From assembly GCA_018466975.1 (NCBI GenBank), contig CM031561.1, positions 1,860,001 to 1,924,000 on the forward strand: 64,000 nucleotides of DNA, read 5' to 3'. Below the pieces are notes generated by a model that worked only from the letters and a program-made list of their open reading frames with translations, was not told where the DNA came from and did no database searches. Position numbers and translations under genes: made by a program. Below are positions 33,979 through 45,474 of the stretch, piece after piece. Positions within the stretch are counted from its first letter, which is position 1; each line of letters opens with the position of its first letter. The DNA comes from Sparassis latifolia (taxonomy: Eukaryota; Basidiomycota; Agaricomycetes; Polyporales; Sparassidaceae).

Positions 33979-35125
33979 CACTTCACTGACAGTCATATAA
34001 GATGAAATTGAAGTGAACATGACTAGAAGAAGCTTACAGTGTCCACCTCACTGAGCAGGAAGATATGAGCAGTTTCAAGTCTGATGTAATCTGCACCTGC
34101 AACTAATTAATTGGCTCATAATACAGCATCTGTTGCAGTCTCAGACTCACAGTATGAAATTTGTTTTCTAACTGAGTCATTATCAGCTATTTCAGTAAAA
34201 GACATTGCTCAAAAATGGACGTGTGGAGTGTGTGTATAGTTGATGGAGTACAGTCACAGGTGGGGACATCTGTGGTTAGGTACACGATGATCTGATCTAA
34301 CTCTGTAGAATGTACAATATATCAGTAGTGAGTATAAAAGAAAGCATAGAGAAGAAGTTCACCAGGATGTGAAGTGCATATAATGTAACATCTGGGCTAA
34401 AGCTCATCATTGCTGCCAGAATCAAGTGCAGCACCAGCCATAGTGCAATTGTCCTCAACTCAAGATGAATAGAGAGCCCATTGCAAGAGATATAGCATAC
34501 TTGGTTGATCCAGCTGAAGAAGGTTGAGATTGAAATGCCTCTATGCTGGAAGAAGCCTGAAATAACTTGGTAAACAGGGAGGTCGTGGTGTGAGAGTTGA
34601 GCTCACTGGCCACTTCTGCACCATTCAAGGAGCAGAATATATGTATATTGTGTCTGGGAACCTCTGCAGCAGTGAATGTGCACTGGATGCAATTTCCAAT
34701 CTGGCGAGAGTTACACAAAACTTATTTGAAAGCTAGAGTGAAAAAGTTTAGCATAACTGACTCCAGATTTATCTAAAAGTTGTAGATATGGAAAGCTTAT
34801 TGTAGAGTTATATTTACTTCAGGATAGGTTTCAAATGTTTTCAGCAGAACCTGCCTAGATAACAGGTAAGTTATTTAGCCTATCTTTGCCAAAAATTCAC
34901 CGTGAATGTGGGCAGGTTATTGAATGGTGGTGCATCCAGTGGTGGTTGTCGACATCAAGTGAGTGACGGGCCTGGGCGGGCCGATGTGGCGGCTCGCGGT
35001 CACGGGATTCTGCGTATTGTTCGAGTTTCCACGGAGCCCGTCTCTTTGTCCGCTGCGATACCCGCCACACGCGCCCTCGCGTAACCCGTTGCTCACAGCC
35101 TACACATACACTTCCCTATCCTAAT

Positions 35126-36214
35126 ATGCCGTACACCACTCGCCCAGGTCCTCTCCAAGAGCTCCCCCTCGACCGCTTTCTCCCCGCTGAGCCGCCCACG
35201 CCCTCGAAGCACCGCGCCCACCTCAAACGGCCCCACTCACCCACCCACTACAGCCCCGCCAAGCGCCGCATCCTCACCGAGGAGGGCGTCTTCTCTCCCA
35301 CCAAGTCTCTCAAGAGCCCGCTCTCCGCCTCCAGCGCACGCTTCGCCCCCGCCCACTTCCACGCCCTCCTCCAGGGCCCGGACAGCCCTGCGCGCAGGCT
35401 CGACTTTAGTGCTGCTAAGCCCAGAGATGTCCCCGCTCATGGAACACTGCCCTCCAACGCGTCCAGCGCCCCGCTCGCACCCTCCCCAGTGCTGACGACG
35501 AAGACCGTTCGCAGCCCCCCCACAGCCCCTTCTGCAGCAGCACCTGTGCCCGCGTCATCTACATCGTCTAGGAGCCGTCGCGCATCCCCAGCCGATGACA
35601 CAGATACCGACACCGACACCGACATGTGGTACGACCCGCGCCCATGCTCGTCTTCCACGCAGACGCCCGCTCCGGTCCTCATCGCGCGCGAGATCGCGCA
35701 GCCCGACAGGCAGTCGGTTCATTACCCCGGCTTCGACATCTACCAAGACCCGTGTCTGCCCCTCCCACGCCCTATCACGCGTTCGCGCTCGCGCTCCCAG
35801 CCGCTGTCCGACGCGGCTGACGCGCCCCAGGGAGACGCTGCGGCGAAGAGGGAGGCAGAGAAGGAGAACGTCGCGCCCCGCCGTCGCACGCACAAGTCTG
35901 CCGGCGCCCCCGTTGCCCCTGCGGAGGCGGTGTGGCTGAAGGCAGGGCTACTCTCGCCCGCGGGGAAGCAGCCCCAGACAGAGCGCACCGGGATGGGGAA
36001 GACCATGCCTACCACGCCGCATGCGAAGAAGATCTACGAACTCCCTATGCTCCGCGATGGCTCGGTAACACCAAAGAACCGGCGCCGTCCGCTGGAGCTG
36101 GAGCTCGGGACGCCCGCTCACACGCCTGTGGGTAGAGCAGCTCGGAAGCTATGGAGGATGATGATGGAAGAGGAGGCAGACGCTGTGGAGAGCGAGGTGG
36201 AGACGGTGCTGTAA
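35126..36214 (+). CDS. Pro/Ser-rich protein with CDK sites and KEN box
   Basis: An intronless 362-residue frame from ATG 35126 to TAA 36212-36214. Start MPYTTRPGPLQELPLDRFLP. It is mostly disordered: rich in Pro, Ser, Ala and Arg, with a TDTDTDTD run (159-166). Full CDK sites are visible (YSPAKRR at 42-48, FSPTKS at 56-61, VTPKNRR at 314-320) with many more SP/TP pairs. A KEN box lies at 246-248 (EKENVAPRRR), and RRPL at 320-323 is a possible D-box. A conserved-looking C-terminus ends in a helix (GRAARKLWRMMMEEEAD). These features suggest a nuclear, cell-cycle-regulated protein destroyed through APC/C. I do not recognise the family. It follows directly on the AT-rich block and has strong third-position GC, so it is clearly expressed gene sequence. 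Confidence 0.75.
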   Translation: MPYTTRPGPLQELPLDRFLPAEPPTPSKHRAHLKRPHSPTHYSPAKRRILTEEGVFSPTKSLKSPLSASSARFAPAHFHALLQGPDSPARRLDFSAAKPRDVPAHGTLPSNASSAPLAPSPVLTTKTVRSPPTAPSAAAPVPASSTSSRSRRASPADDTDTDTDTDMWYDPRPCSSSTQTPAPVLIAREIAQPDRQSVHYPGFDIYQDPCLPLPRPITRSRSRSQPLSDAADAPQGDAAAKREAEKENVAPRRRTHKSAGAPVAPAEAVWLKAGLLSPAGKQPQTERTGMGKTMPTTPHAKKIYELPMLRDGSVTPKNRRRPLELELGTPAHTPVGRAARKLWRMMMEEEADAVESEVETVL

Positions 36215-36595
36215 GCTGATGCCGCGACGATGTATGTTCAACCGAGGATCCTTCCACTTTTCATAATAACGCTGGCGACTCCCCATCCCTCTCATCTAAT
36301 CCCCTCTCTCCTTCCCAGTTCCTCGCAGTCACCCCCTCGCAGTCACCCCGACTGACCCCGCGATATATATCTGCTCATCTACCCGAAAAAGTTTACGTGT
36401 TGATTCACCGCTATTATATACTCTTGATTTGTCCACTCTTTTGGTTATGGCTTTCTATTGTGTTGTATCTACCATACTTTCTCTTCATGATGACTCCGAA
36501 TGCTCGTTTGTTCCCCATTTTCACTCGGGACGGCGGAAGATCTGACGCGTTGTTGCGCGCTGTTGACGCGTCGAGACGACACGTTTCCGGGCGTC

Positions 36596-36601
36596 TATAT
36601 A
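36596..36601 (+). promoter_or_regulatory. TATA box of the LCL2-like gene
   Basis: TATATA, about 44 bp before ATG 36640, followed by a CT-rich stretch typical of fungal transcription starts. Confidence 0.5.
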
Positions 36602-36639
36602 GTTGCTCTCTCTCCCTCTCCGCATACAAGCTGGACACC

Positions 36640-37059
36640 ATGTTGCCACGAACATTCGCCCTCGTCCTCGCCCTAACGCTCATGTCCTCCGTCCGCGCCC
36701 AATTCGGGTTCTTCGAGCAGATGTTCGGCCAGCACCAACAGCAACAGCAACAGCAGCAGCAGCGACCGCCAGACGGCGTCCCGCAGTGGGTCCTGCAATC
36801 CGACGCCGGTGCGTTTGTTCTTTCCCTAGCTAAATGGTTTTGGGCTGACGAAGGCGGGACGGTGGACAGTGCCGTGCGCGCAGTACCTTTGCCCGGACAC
36901 GCTCTTCTGCGCACCGGGCCCCGCGGCGTGCCCGTGCCCGGACGTGCAGGACGTGCGGTGCGTGGTGCCCGATGCTGCGGAGGGGCCACGGTGGTGTGTG
37001 TGCGGGGCCGGGTGGACTGTGCGGAGGTGACGAGGTTGGCGAGGCCGTTGGGGAAGTGA
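36640..37059 (+). CDS. lcl2: LCL2-like small secreted/ER protein with a frameshift
   Basis: Start [20 protein letters not shown], a clear signal peptide, then [11 protein letters not shown], which is the family signature, and a poly-Gln run. Exon 1 ends at 36808; a 61 bp intron (gtgcgt...gacag) leads to exon 2 from 36870: [16 protein letters not shown] and [11 protein letters not shown], the Cys-rich core of LCL2 (long chronological lifespan protein 2, linked to ER-associated degradation in yeast). After VPDAAEG the frame changes: the expected ending [15 protein letters not shown] is in the next frame and stops at 37057-37059, while the direct frame runs to TGA 37028-37030. The slip falls in a run of four G (36982-36985) where five would keep the frame. 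It is therefore either a recent break or a base missed in the assembly. Confidence 0.75.
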   Translation: MLPRTFALVLALTLMSSVRAQFGFFEQMFGQHQQQQQQQQQRPPDGVPQWVLQSDAGAFVLSLAKWFWADEGGTVDSAVRAVPLPGHALLRTGPRGVPVPGRAGRAVRGARCCGGATVVCVRGRVDCAEVTRLARPLGK

Positions 37060-40000
37060 GTGCGCGAGAGGAGGTGAGTGCGCGTGGTTGTGCTTCGGGA
37101 CTCTGGGGCTAATGTTGATGCTGTGAAAGCTTGGTTTTTTTTCGCGTGGGTTAGTTGGGTTCGGCGCGATGACGACGTCGAGACTCTGCAGCGGTGCTGT
37201 ACGGAATATGTCGAATAAGAGAGAAGACACCGGAACTTTCGCATTTTCGATCGTGGATGTGCGGGATTATCCGCGATTCGCGTCGTCGTCGCTTGGAAGT
37301 ACAACGTGGTTCCGCAGGATGAATCGACGCAGGGCACTCCAGTGCAGGTCGTATCCGAGCATGTGGGTCATCAGCTCGCGAGGTGCGTCAGAATTTGCTC
37401 GTCTTACGATCTCATGTGGCGCTTTGTGCGTAGGGAACCGCGGATAGAGACTTTGCTCTGCCGCGCTACCGCGGTGAGGTTGTCTGCGCGGTTGTAGGTG
37501 ACTCCCGCAGTGGCGAGGAACGACAGGTGAGTTCGTGCGATTGTGACACGGACCGAACTTTACAATGGGTGCAATTCTCTGATAATCGAAACCACAGTGA
37601 TTTAGTTCAATCGCGACACGAATCGAAATTACGTTGGGTCGGAGCGAGGTCTCATGCTGCCGTGCAGGGCATGCACGCAATGCATACAGGAAATAAGGTA
37701 CGAATATGCTGCGTCTATATGTTCGTGAGTGCGGCGCGTGTAGAATGCGCGGAAAGTCATGGGGCGGAGGAATCAAAATGCCTTGGAACGAATATGCATG
37801 GATTGTATGCAGGTGGGTTTCTGCTTCGTCCCAGAACGAAACCGGAGCGCAGGTTGCTGTTTGTCAAAAGAAAACAATTTCGGTGTTCTACTGTAACTCA
37901 CTTGGTGGGCCTTTTGTCTTCAGTATGTCAAGATCAAAGCCAAGGGCGCTTCAGGTGGTAGTCTCAATCATTGGTGGGTTTCTGCTTTCACAGTCTGCGG
38001 CCCGGTGTTACGCTGTGGTTTGATACGATCGTTCAAGGCGTACTAGAATCTCTGACATGCGGCAGCGCAACCCTGAACCTTCATCCTGTTAACGGTGGTG
38101 CGTCTTTTTCTGACATACTTATTGCTACCGTGAGCGAGCCGCCTTCCTAGCATTTTTGTGGTTAGCGGGATATTGAAATGAACGACCAGGTCAAGTGGTG
38201 AGGATCCCGTGTTTATCTCTACTTCTGTTGCCAGGATTTACCGGTCTCAGGACAGGAACGTGCAATTGCAGCGGTCACTTACGCGCTCAGTACATGCGTC
38301 TGATCCGCCGAGCGAGTCGCCGGGGAGCTAAGCTCCAGCTCAATGTCAGCATCGGCAGACTGCATCGCAAAATCTCTATCCGCCGTGCGGGAAGGAATAT
38401 GAACACAGAAGACGGTAACCAGTAGCGTCGCTGCGGACAGCGGAATCAAACGTCGTCCTGTCATCCTGCTCTTCCTAAGTCAGCTGCTGTGAGCGATGGT
38501 CCACGCGTGCTTACCGCCGGCAGGGACCCTCGTGGCTTGGCAGCCGCGAGCGAAGCCGCCGAGGACGGTTACGCATACATTATCGATAACGTTGAGTTTG
38601 TTCGACAGAAAATCCGATGCACTCTGTTTTATGACTTCTTCCGACACCCTCCCGCTATTGGCAGGCAGAGGCAGAGTTTTACCCAGTGGAGTGCGTACCC
38701 TCATGGTGCCAATACAGTCTCCCGGCAACGGGCCTGCGAATGTTTTGCCTCTGTAGGCATGCCTATCCTCGTTGATGACACTCATATAGTCATTTTTAGC
38801 CAGAAGGCGCTCCAACGCCGACCCGAACACCTTTTTTGCGTATGGACGAGCGCAATATCGCTGTTCCCGACAATGATGGACCTGGAATATGGGCATGCCA
38901 TGGGCGTCTGGTATTAAAGTATACGAACGTTCTGCCTGAACTTATGTGCCTCACGAGGAATCGACATCCGTGCTAGAAGGAGCGGAACGCCTCCAAGTTT
39001 CGTTCTGCGAAGATCAGTTGTGGTTGTCAGGGTTTCGTGGGTGAGTGCTTGCGTGCTGGCTTCACATTGTCTGCGCCGCCGCCGATCAGACGTCCACGAT
39101 TGGGGGATCTTACATGCCACCTTCAGGGAGTTCGCATCCTCCGCTTCGCGTGCGGGTTCTCGAGGATTGTTTGTGGCACGCCAGAACGCTTGATCTGTGG
39201 TACTTGCAAGCGAGGAGAACGCTAGCCATCAAGCTTGGAAGAGCGATCGAAGCTGGGGCCACAGAGTGCCAATGCCACGCTCTTGAGCATGACGAAATCC
39301 GTGGAACTTTGATGTCGGGAGCTAGCTGAGAACACCCCTTGCCTTCCACGTCTCATAGGTGCTTTACACCCTTGTTTTGCGGATGTGCTTATCTCCCGGT
39401 TTCGCTGATAAGCCGCTCGACCTCCCGAGATCGATGGCGCGTTCGTTCACAGGCGCTTGCCAGCGCCACCCATGCACGATTCTTTCTAGGCGTTTACCAT
39501 TGACTCCGAGGGTCATTTGGCATGCCTGCTTTGATTCAGTGCGATGTCGCCGCATCTTCGCAGAGCTTGATTGTCTCAAGCAACAATCACGACGGATGAT
39601 GCATCAGGGAACGCTGGTTCGAGGTTCCTTCACATCAGCAGTACGTGTGATCCAGCACCAAGGAAGCTTAGGCAAGAGTACTCAGGCGGAGAATGCCGAG
39701 ACCATGGGTTAGAGAGGGAGGGGTGGTCCTGGGGTCCTAAATTGTGTTTTGACAGCGACTACTCGGAATACTCAGAAAAGGCTTTTTGCACTTTATAACC
39801 ACTTCAAATGCTTCAGAATTGTCCACAGCATTCATGGTAAGGCCCAGTGACTGTGAATCCCTCAAAGAAGTGAGCTGCAAGGTCTACATATGAGTAAGGG
39901 CACACAGGCTGCCATGTGAGCATTAGTAAGTATCTCTGCATGCACTGGGGGCAATTTATTGCAGCACCATTTCAGCTGAATAAATATGCATATGGCACTA

Positions 40001-40763
40001 CTGGTAGGTACTGACTGCTTTTATGATGAGATTTGCATGGAAGGAGAATGCTGGGTGATTTGTGTGTCGGTGAGTGCAGATACGAAATTATATTAAATTT
40101 ATACCTAGTACTTTCCGTGAGAATAATATTCCATATAAGGCAGTTAACCTGCCAAATATGGCAGGAAGAGGGAGGGAGGGGTCCCCTCGGGGCCCTTATC
40201 TGACTTCTTCGACCTGTGGTAAGGAACTGACTTTACGCCACCCTCTTGAGCTTAGGAATAAGGTCTCAAGCATGTCAGTGTATACACGTGACGTTCCGAA
40301 GTTATCAGGTTTGTGGCATGTTCTGTTAGTTATCACTGCAGCCCTGACCTTGCTTGGTGGACTGGTGTCAGTAATTACGCGTACTTGTGCCAACGAATCC
40401 ACCCACTTCTGCTCCTGACGTTCTGCGCTACTTCCTGGTCGCGCGGTCAGGACGCTTGACGTCGCTGTCTGGCATCCTGCACTGCCCTTAATCTGTTCCG
40501 ACCGCGGACATAGATTGATTGGTGAATACTGGTGGGATGAAGAAAGCACTGGCGTTGCGCCCTGGCAGTGTGCCGTGGTTCGGCGCGCTATGCTCCTTGC
40601 GCGGTGCATCTTTCCGGATTTTATCAACAGACATAGCACCTTCCGGTGATCTTCCCGACTGCGCTGCAAGTTGATGAGTATCAGCCATTGACAGCCAACA
40701 TCTTCGTGGCAGGAGCGAAGAGGCAGTTCTCCCAAGAGATGACAGATCTGTTCAGAAGTGGGA
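37060..40763. other. Gene-poor stretch
   Basis: About 3.7 kb in which I can support no gene. The frames present are short or lack coding character. A minus-strand frame at 38279-38464 begins with a signal-peptide-like MTGRRLIPLSAATLLVTVFC and ends at a possible splice site (gtaagt), so a small secreted protein is conceivable, but nothing confirms it. Bases 39780-40065 are AT-richer and nearly free of CG, unlike the flanks, and look like a small repeat remnant. Confidence 0.4.
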
Positions 40764-40770
40764 TATAAAT
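40764..40770 (+). promoter_or_regulatory. TATA box of the PEBP-family gene
   Basis: TATAAAT, 64-70 bp before ATG 40834, followed by a CT-rich leader. Confidence 0.55.
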
Positions 40771-40833
40771 TCGATAGGTGGTGGTGCTATATGTGCGTTC
40801 AACCTCCTCCACCTTCCAGCCCCATCGCACGCC

Positions 40834-41801
40834 ATGATGTTCACCTTACAGTCTATTGCCCTCCTCCTTGCAGCAGTTCATAGTGCTGCTGGTCAATCGA
40901 TAACACCCTCCAGCGTGCAGCAGGCGTTCATGGATGCCAAAATCGTCCCTAATGGCAAGTATAAAGCTCGCAACCTTGCCAAAGCTTTTTCGCTAACGGT
41001 TTATCACAACTTGCAGTTATTCCGACGTTTGACCCGATCGCAGTATTGAATGTCGCTTTCAAGACATCTAATTCGACCATTGGGGTCACTCCAGCAACCA
41101 ATCTCACCGTTGAACGTGAGAACTCTCCATGCGCGAATATTGGTGTATGCGAGGTTGACTTGCCGAACCAGAGACGGCGCAGCCACCCAGTTTCGCACTG
41201 ACTTCCTCCAACACCACCCTCGACGGCCAGACGTTCGTGATTGTTATGATCGATCCCGATGCGCCTACTCCCACGAACACGTCGTGGTCGCTTGTCCGCC
41301 ACATCTTGGCAGGGGATTTCCATGCGTCGGGAAACTTTAGCCTTGGTGCACCACTGACGAACTCGAGTGCTGCGATCACACCCTTCATCGCACCCGGCCC
41401 TCCCGCAGGGTCACCTCCCCACAGGTAGGTACAGACTCAGTATCTTTATCGTGAAGCCTGAGGATGCCTGCAGGTATATCCAGCTTCTGTTTATTCAGCC
41501 TCCCAACTTCGACACCCTTGCTCCCGAATATGTGAACACCTCCAGCTCAATCCCTGCACGCTTGGACTGGAACCTCACCTCCTTCAGCAAGGAGGTCGGT
41601 TTGGGTAGCCCTGTTGCAGGGAACTTCTTTTATACTGGCCCCGATGCATCAAATGCGTCGTCTTCCAGCACGTCGTCGGCGCCTTCTTCAACCTCCTCGC
41701 CTTCCGCTGCTAAGGGCATGTCAGACAACTCTTCCCTGTCAATCATATTCGCGACATGGGCACTGACGGCTTTGGCGTTGGGTCTCCAAGTTCTGTCGTA
41801 G
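40834..41801 (+). CDS. Secreted, probably GPI-anchored PEBP-family protein
   Basis: Four exons: 40834-40954, 41017-41115, 41172-41424, 41474-41801; 266 residues. The first intron uses a GC donor (gcaagt...tgcag); this is the only donor that joins VPN to VIPTFDP in frame. The signal peptide is MMFTLQSIALLLAAVHSAAG. The phosphatidylethanolamine-binding fold is marked by VIMIDPDAPT-type DPDAP (VIVMIDPDAPTPTN), by GPPAGSPPHRY, the PPxGxHRY motif, and by YIQLLFIQP. After the domain comes a Ser/Ala/Pro-rich stretch and a hydrophobic C-terminus (IIFATWALTALALGLQVL), which fits a GPI-anchor signal. It binds lipids or acts as a cell-surface inhibitor in related proteins; the exact role is unknown. Decayed paralogues lie downstream. 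Confidence 0.9.
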
Positions 41802-43429
41802 AGTATGTTTCTGAGTAAGCACCCTGCACGGTTGCGATATGCGCTGTCTTTCTTGTTTGCATGCTTCCTATCGCTCCAAATGGGAGGAGCACATCTAACG
41901 GAGGCACACCGTCTACACTGGAATATTTATCGGATTGGCTCTAGGAGAAGGCATCGTAATTTACACATGTTTTGGAGGATGTGCGGGGAATAATCACCCT
42001 GTAGGACAGTGATACGTACTCACCGACGGGGCTTGCACAGTATGAGATAATTGCTAAACGTCGACAGCACGATAGTGCACCCGGACCGTTCTAGTAGTAA
42101 GAACTGCCTTGATTGCTGCGCAACCGGCATGCCAACGCCAAGGGTCCCGAATCCTCTTCCTCTCCCTTTTAGGAGATTCATCGATGCGTGCATGTTTTTA
42201 TGATCAGTTCACCAAGGGTTATCATTGCATGCTGAGCCTGCCGCGCCCGCTCCTGTATACGCGCTGTCTGGAAGTGTCACGGTTGCAACATGGTCCTCTT
42301 CTTGTGCGTGTGTGCGATTGCGAGTCTCAGGCACACCATTCAATTCATTCATCCGAATCGTTCTCGATATCGATCGTGAGTAATTCTTCGAGAAGAGGTG
42401 AACACTTTAGCGAGTGTGCTATCGCACCAAAAATGTAGCAACCGTTCTGATTCGCCCATCCTACCTTAAGCATGGCGCTCGCATCTGCAGGGGTTGTTAG
42501 CCGTTCTTCTGACGTCAATCGACTCTCAAAGATGAAGGTTGCATGTGCAGCAGTCTGTTATATATTGGCAGAAGTTTGCTACAAGAGCAAGGCTAGCGCT
42601 GGTAGTTCTCTGACTAATGCGGGCAGCACTTACTAACGCCCGGGCCATGGGTTGTACTCAGCTGCTTTCTCCGGGTTTGTACCCTCGTTGAAGGAGTGAA
42701 GCGCAAGGATAGGATACTGTGCCATGTAGCTGAGACGTTTCTATTCTTTTTTAATGCTGGCTCCCAATCCATCCATTCACTGCCATTCACGCTCAATGAC
42801 AAGATACATGCTAGATCTAGCACCTCACGAAGGCATCACCGTCTCGACTGTAAGTCCGTTACCCTAGTTTCCTAATGGCCGACAGACGTTCTCTTCAACC
42901 TTCGTTCCTCAGGATATCCATACGTATCTGCGTGGCCCGCGCGAGCGTACTCGCGGACTTAAAGAATGGGTGACCGCCATGGACACGCTCGTGCTTGTTG
43001 CTGCAATGAGGGCTCAGACGCCGACGAGGACGTTTGCTGTGAAATAGCAAATTTGTTAAGCCCGCCTGATATTGCCAGAGAATGCAGGGCTTCGTCCGCG
43101 GTGAGCCTACATCTAAGCTCGACTGCAGACTGGGTCACCGAAGGCGGTTGTTTGTGCCTGTTAAAATCGGAAGCTCCTGCAAAATGTGCACAAATAACTT
43201 CTCTGCTGTGGCTGACACTCTTGCTTCATTTAGTGGCTTTGTTGGTATGTCGCGCGCCGAGGGCGAAACGCAAGCACTGGTTGACTTGGACTCGCTCTCA
43301 ATACTCTCATTTAACAGTGCGCCCGTTTTCCGTGTGGCATAATCGGTCGGTAATCAGTCTCGCCCTCAGCTGGCAGCTGGAGCCCACCAACCACTAACCG
43401 ATCGCTGAGGTGTCGTTATTTTATCAAAG
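41802..43429. other. Non-coding stretch after the PEBP gene
   Basis: No gene supported. Parts may be decayed copies of the PEBP locus, since a short word near 42362 (cgatatcgatcgtgag) recurs in altered form near 44350, but no PEBP coding blocks are readable here. Confidence 0.4.
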
Positions 43430-43796
43430 ATACCTACGGGTATATCCAGCTGTTGTACGTACAGCCTTCCGACTTCTACATACTTGCTTGCACCTTTATA
43501 CGTTAACTCCTCCGACTAAGTCATAGTACCCCTGCTTTGGAACCTGGTCACCTTCACTGACAACATCGGATTAGGCAGCCCCGTCACGGGGATCTTCTTC
43601 TATGACGGCCCTGATGCTATGATTTCCTCGTCCTCCAGCACATCATCTGCACTTTCCTCGACATCTTCTCCTCCAACCGCGTCGAATTCTGCCGCAAGCA
43701 GCATTGCAGAGAGGCATCCGAATGCCTCTTTGTCAGTAATTCTTGCGATGTGGGGTTTGATGGCTTTGGCGTTGGGCTTCCAGTCATTGCCATAGA
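43430..43796 (+). pseudogene. Decayed PEBP paralogue, last-exon remnant
   Basis: Matches the last exon of the gene at 40834-41801 piece by piece. GYIQLLYVQPSDFY starts at about 43440, with the splice-like gGTATATCC; after a damaged part, the block LGSPVTGIFFYDGPDA is readable and the Ser-rich tail and hydrophobic end (SVILAMWGLMALALGFQSLP) reach a TAG at 43793-43795. The middle has stops and a frame change. No upstream exons are intact. Confidence 0.75.
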
Positions 43797-44544
43797 GGCT
43801 GTGCTTTCGTGAAAAATCGTGACTCGATTGCCTTCGTACATTTGTGTGGGTTTTGCATATATATCGTTTTGCTGGTAAGCACCAGACGCGCTCGCGTTTG
43901 AGAAGCGCTTGTCTAGATGCCATTCTAATACTCACTTGGAACTGATCATTGTCGGGATGTGGAATCACACGCGTACGTTGTATGGGCTCTGCCGTGATCA
44001 TCACTTTAACGTGAAGCGTAAGGTACCGCACGGCGGTAGATGGAGGCTATCGAAGCAGCAAACGCTACTGTAGGCATATCCTGCGGATTATCTAACCATT
44101 GATAAGCCTCAACAGTTCAACTGTTCTCATGACGATACCGGAACAGAAGCAGCGGTGAGTTCGCCAGCAATCTCGAGAGGTGTCGAATCCGACTGTACCT
44201 GTACGCAGTGCTGAGAATATCCTCGCATATCCCTCATGCCCCTTGGAACCGACGTAATTGCGGCGCCAAACGTCTTGTCTCGTGTGCTTGCGCTACCCTC
44301 AGGGATCACATCTAATTCCTTTTGACCAGATCCTTTTCGTGGCAGATATCTTGATTTCGATCGTGAGCAGTTTTTGAGGCAATAATAGGCGGTCTGTTGA
44401 GTTTATGTATCCTTAGACCTGGCTACCTCTTCAAGTTGAGCGCATGCCGCCTTGAACACGGGGCTGTATGAGTAGAAATCCCCCCTCTTTGCAGTACGCT
44501 TTTGTGTGTTGGACTCTCACAAGCGCGGTACCGGCTGTGGATAG

Positions 44545-44665
44545 CTATGCAGGACCTCGATTTCGAGACTTCAGGAAGCGTTGGTGCCAGGTCTCCCTTA
44601 GCCAACACCAGTGCAGCAATTACAGCAGTATTGCACCCGTCCTCCCCTTCGATTTCGCGTGTGGG
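44545..44665 (+). pseudogene. Second decayed PEBP paralogue, exon-3 remnant
   Basis: Reads LDFETSGSVGARSPLANTSA followed by AITAVLHPSSPS, which lines up with GDFHASGNFSLGAPLTNSSA and AITPFIAPGPPAGSP of the intact gene. Only this block can be read. The stretch from 44666 to 45474 before SF3B6 shows no further gene. Confidence 0.55.
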
Positions 44666-45474
44666 TGGATAAGGGAATTGGAACCAACATGACGGGGAGT
44701 TAATTCAAAATCTTATCGCGCTTCTGGAGGTACGTTTGCCCAAGTTCAAATGTCTAAGTACGTTTCTCTGTTTGTCCTTCTGATACCGCGAGCGCTCACT
44801 TAGACTGCGATCTCTCTCTTATCTATAAGGGATATCTGAGCTGTCTTACTGCTGAGAATTTAATTCTGTCCCCGGAGTATGACAATATTGTTCCGCTCAC
44901 CCCGTCTTTCGAGACCATCCGGCTACTACCACCATTTCTGTTGCTTATATCTTTCATGTGGGCACTGAGTCCTCATGATCTGAGAGTTCATATTCAGAAC
45001 CAATCGTAGTGTGAGAGCTCGACTGAATGCTAGGCAGTGTAGCTGCGGCTATAGCACTCATGCGCATTTCCAGTGCGAGCTCCATTGACTTGGCTCGCAG
45101 TTGACAAAATGTCACTAGCATTAGCTCACTGTGGAAGACAGGTTCTTGTTATCGGTCCCAATTCTTCATAATTTTAAACCGCTTGAGACCGACACATGGT
45201 ACTTTTTGAGTGGCCAACCTTTCGAGAGCATCTCGCTGTCTGTCACACTTACGGCTCGATTTCCAACTGAGTCAGACTTGAGCCATTTTCTGGCTCACAG
45301 TTTACGAATAGCTCTGAAAATCAACTTGACGGAGCCGTTTCTGCCTGAGAGTTTGTAGAGGATGGTACTTTTCGGCAGCTGCATCTGCCACGGTTGCCAT
45401 ATTCGGATTAAAACTCCGCGGATTATTATTGGTCACGGTCACATTAGCGTTTAGACCGGTTGAGTTCAACTATC

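Larger units (their letters stand above)
25563..34890. other. AT-rich, CpG-depleted decayed repeat block
   Basis: Base use changes abruptly after the Helitron end: the DNA becomes AT-rich and CG dinucleotides nearly vanish, while TG and CA are common, until about 34890 where GC-rich sequence returns. No open frame longer than about 140 codons exists, and none looks functional. Identifiable remains are a RecQ-like helicase fossil (28701-32535), a tRNA-like segment near 26000 and a direct-repeat pair. 26100-28700 and 32760-34890 contain short decayed pieces, including an LTR-like stretch near 33000-33500 and a Lys/Ala-rich frame at 33850-33920, that I cannot name. The pattern fits long exposure of methylated repeats to C-to-T change. 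Confidence 0.75.

Noticed and set aside
37267..37776. 169-codon minus-strand frame
   Set aside because: Composition looks non-coding, with no domain, no introns or promoter to support it.
38480..38896. 138-codon minus and 142-codon plus frames overlapping
   Set aside because: Overlapping frames on both strands without recognisable motifs; chance in GC-richer DNA.
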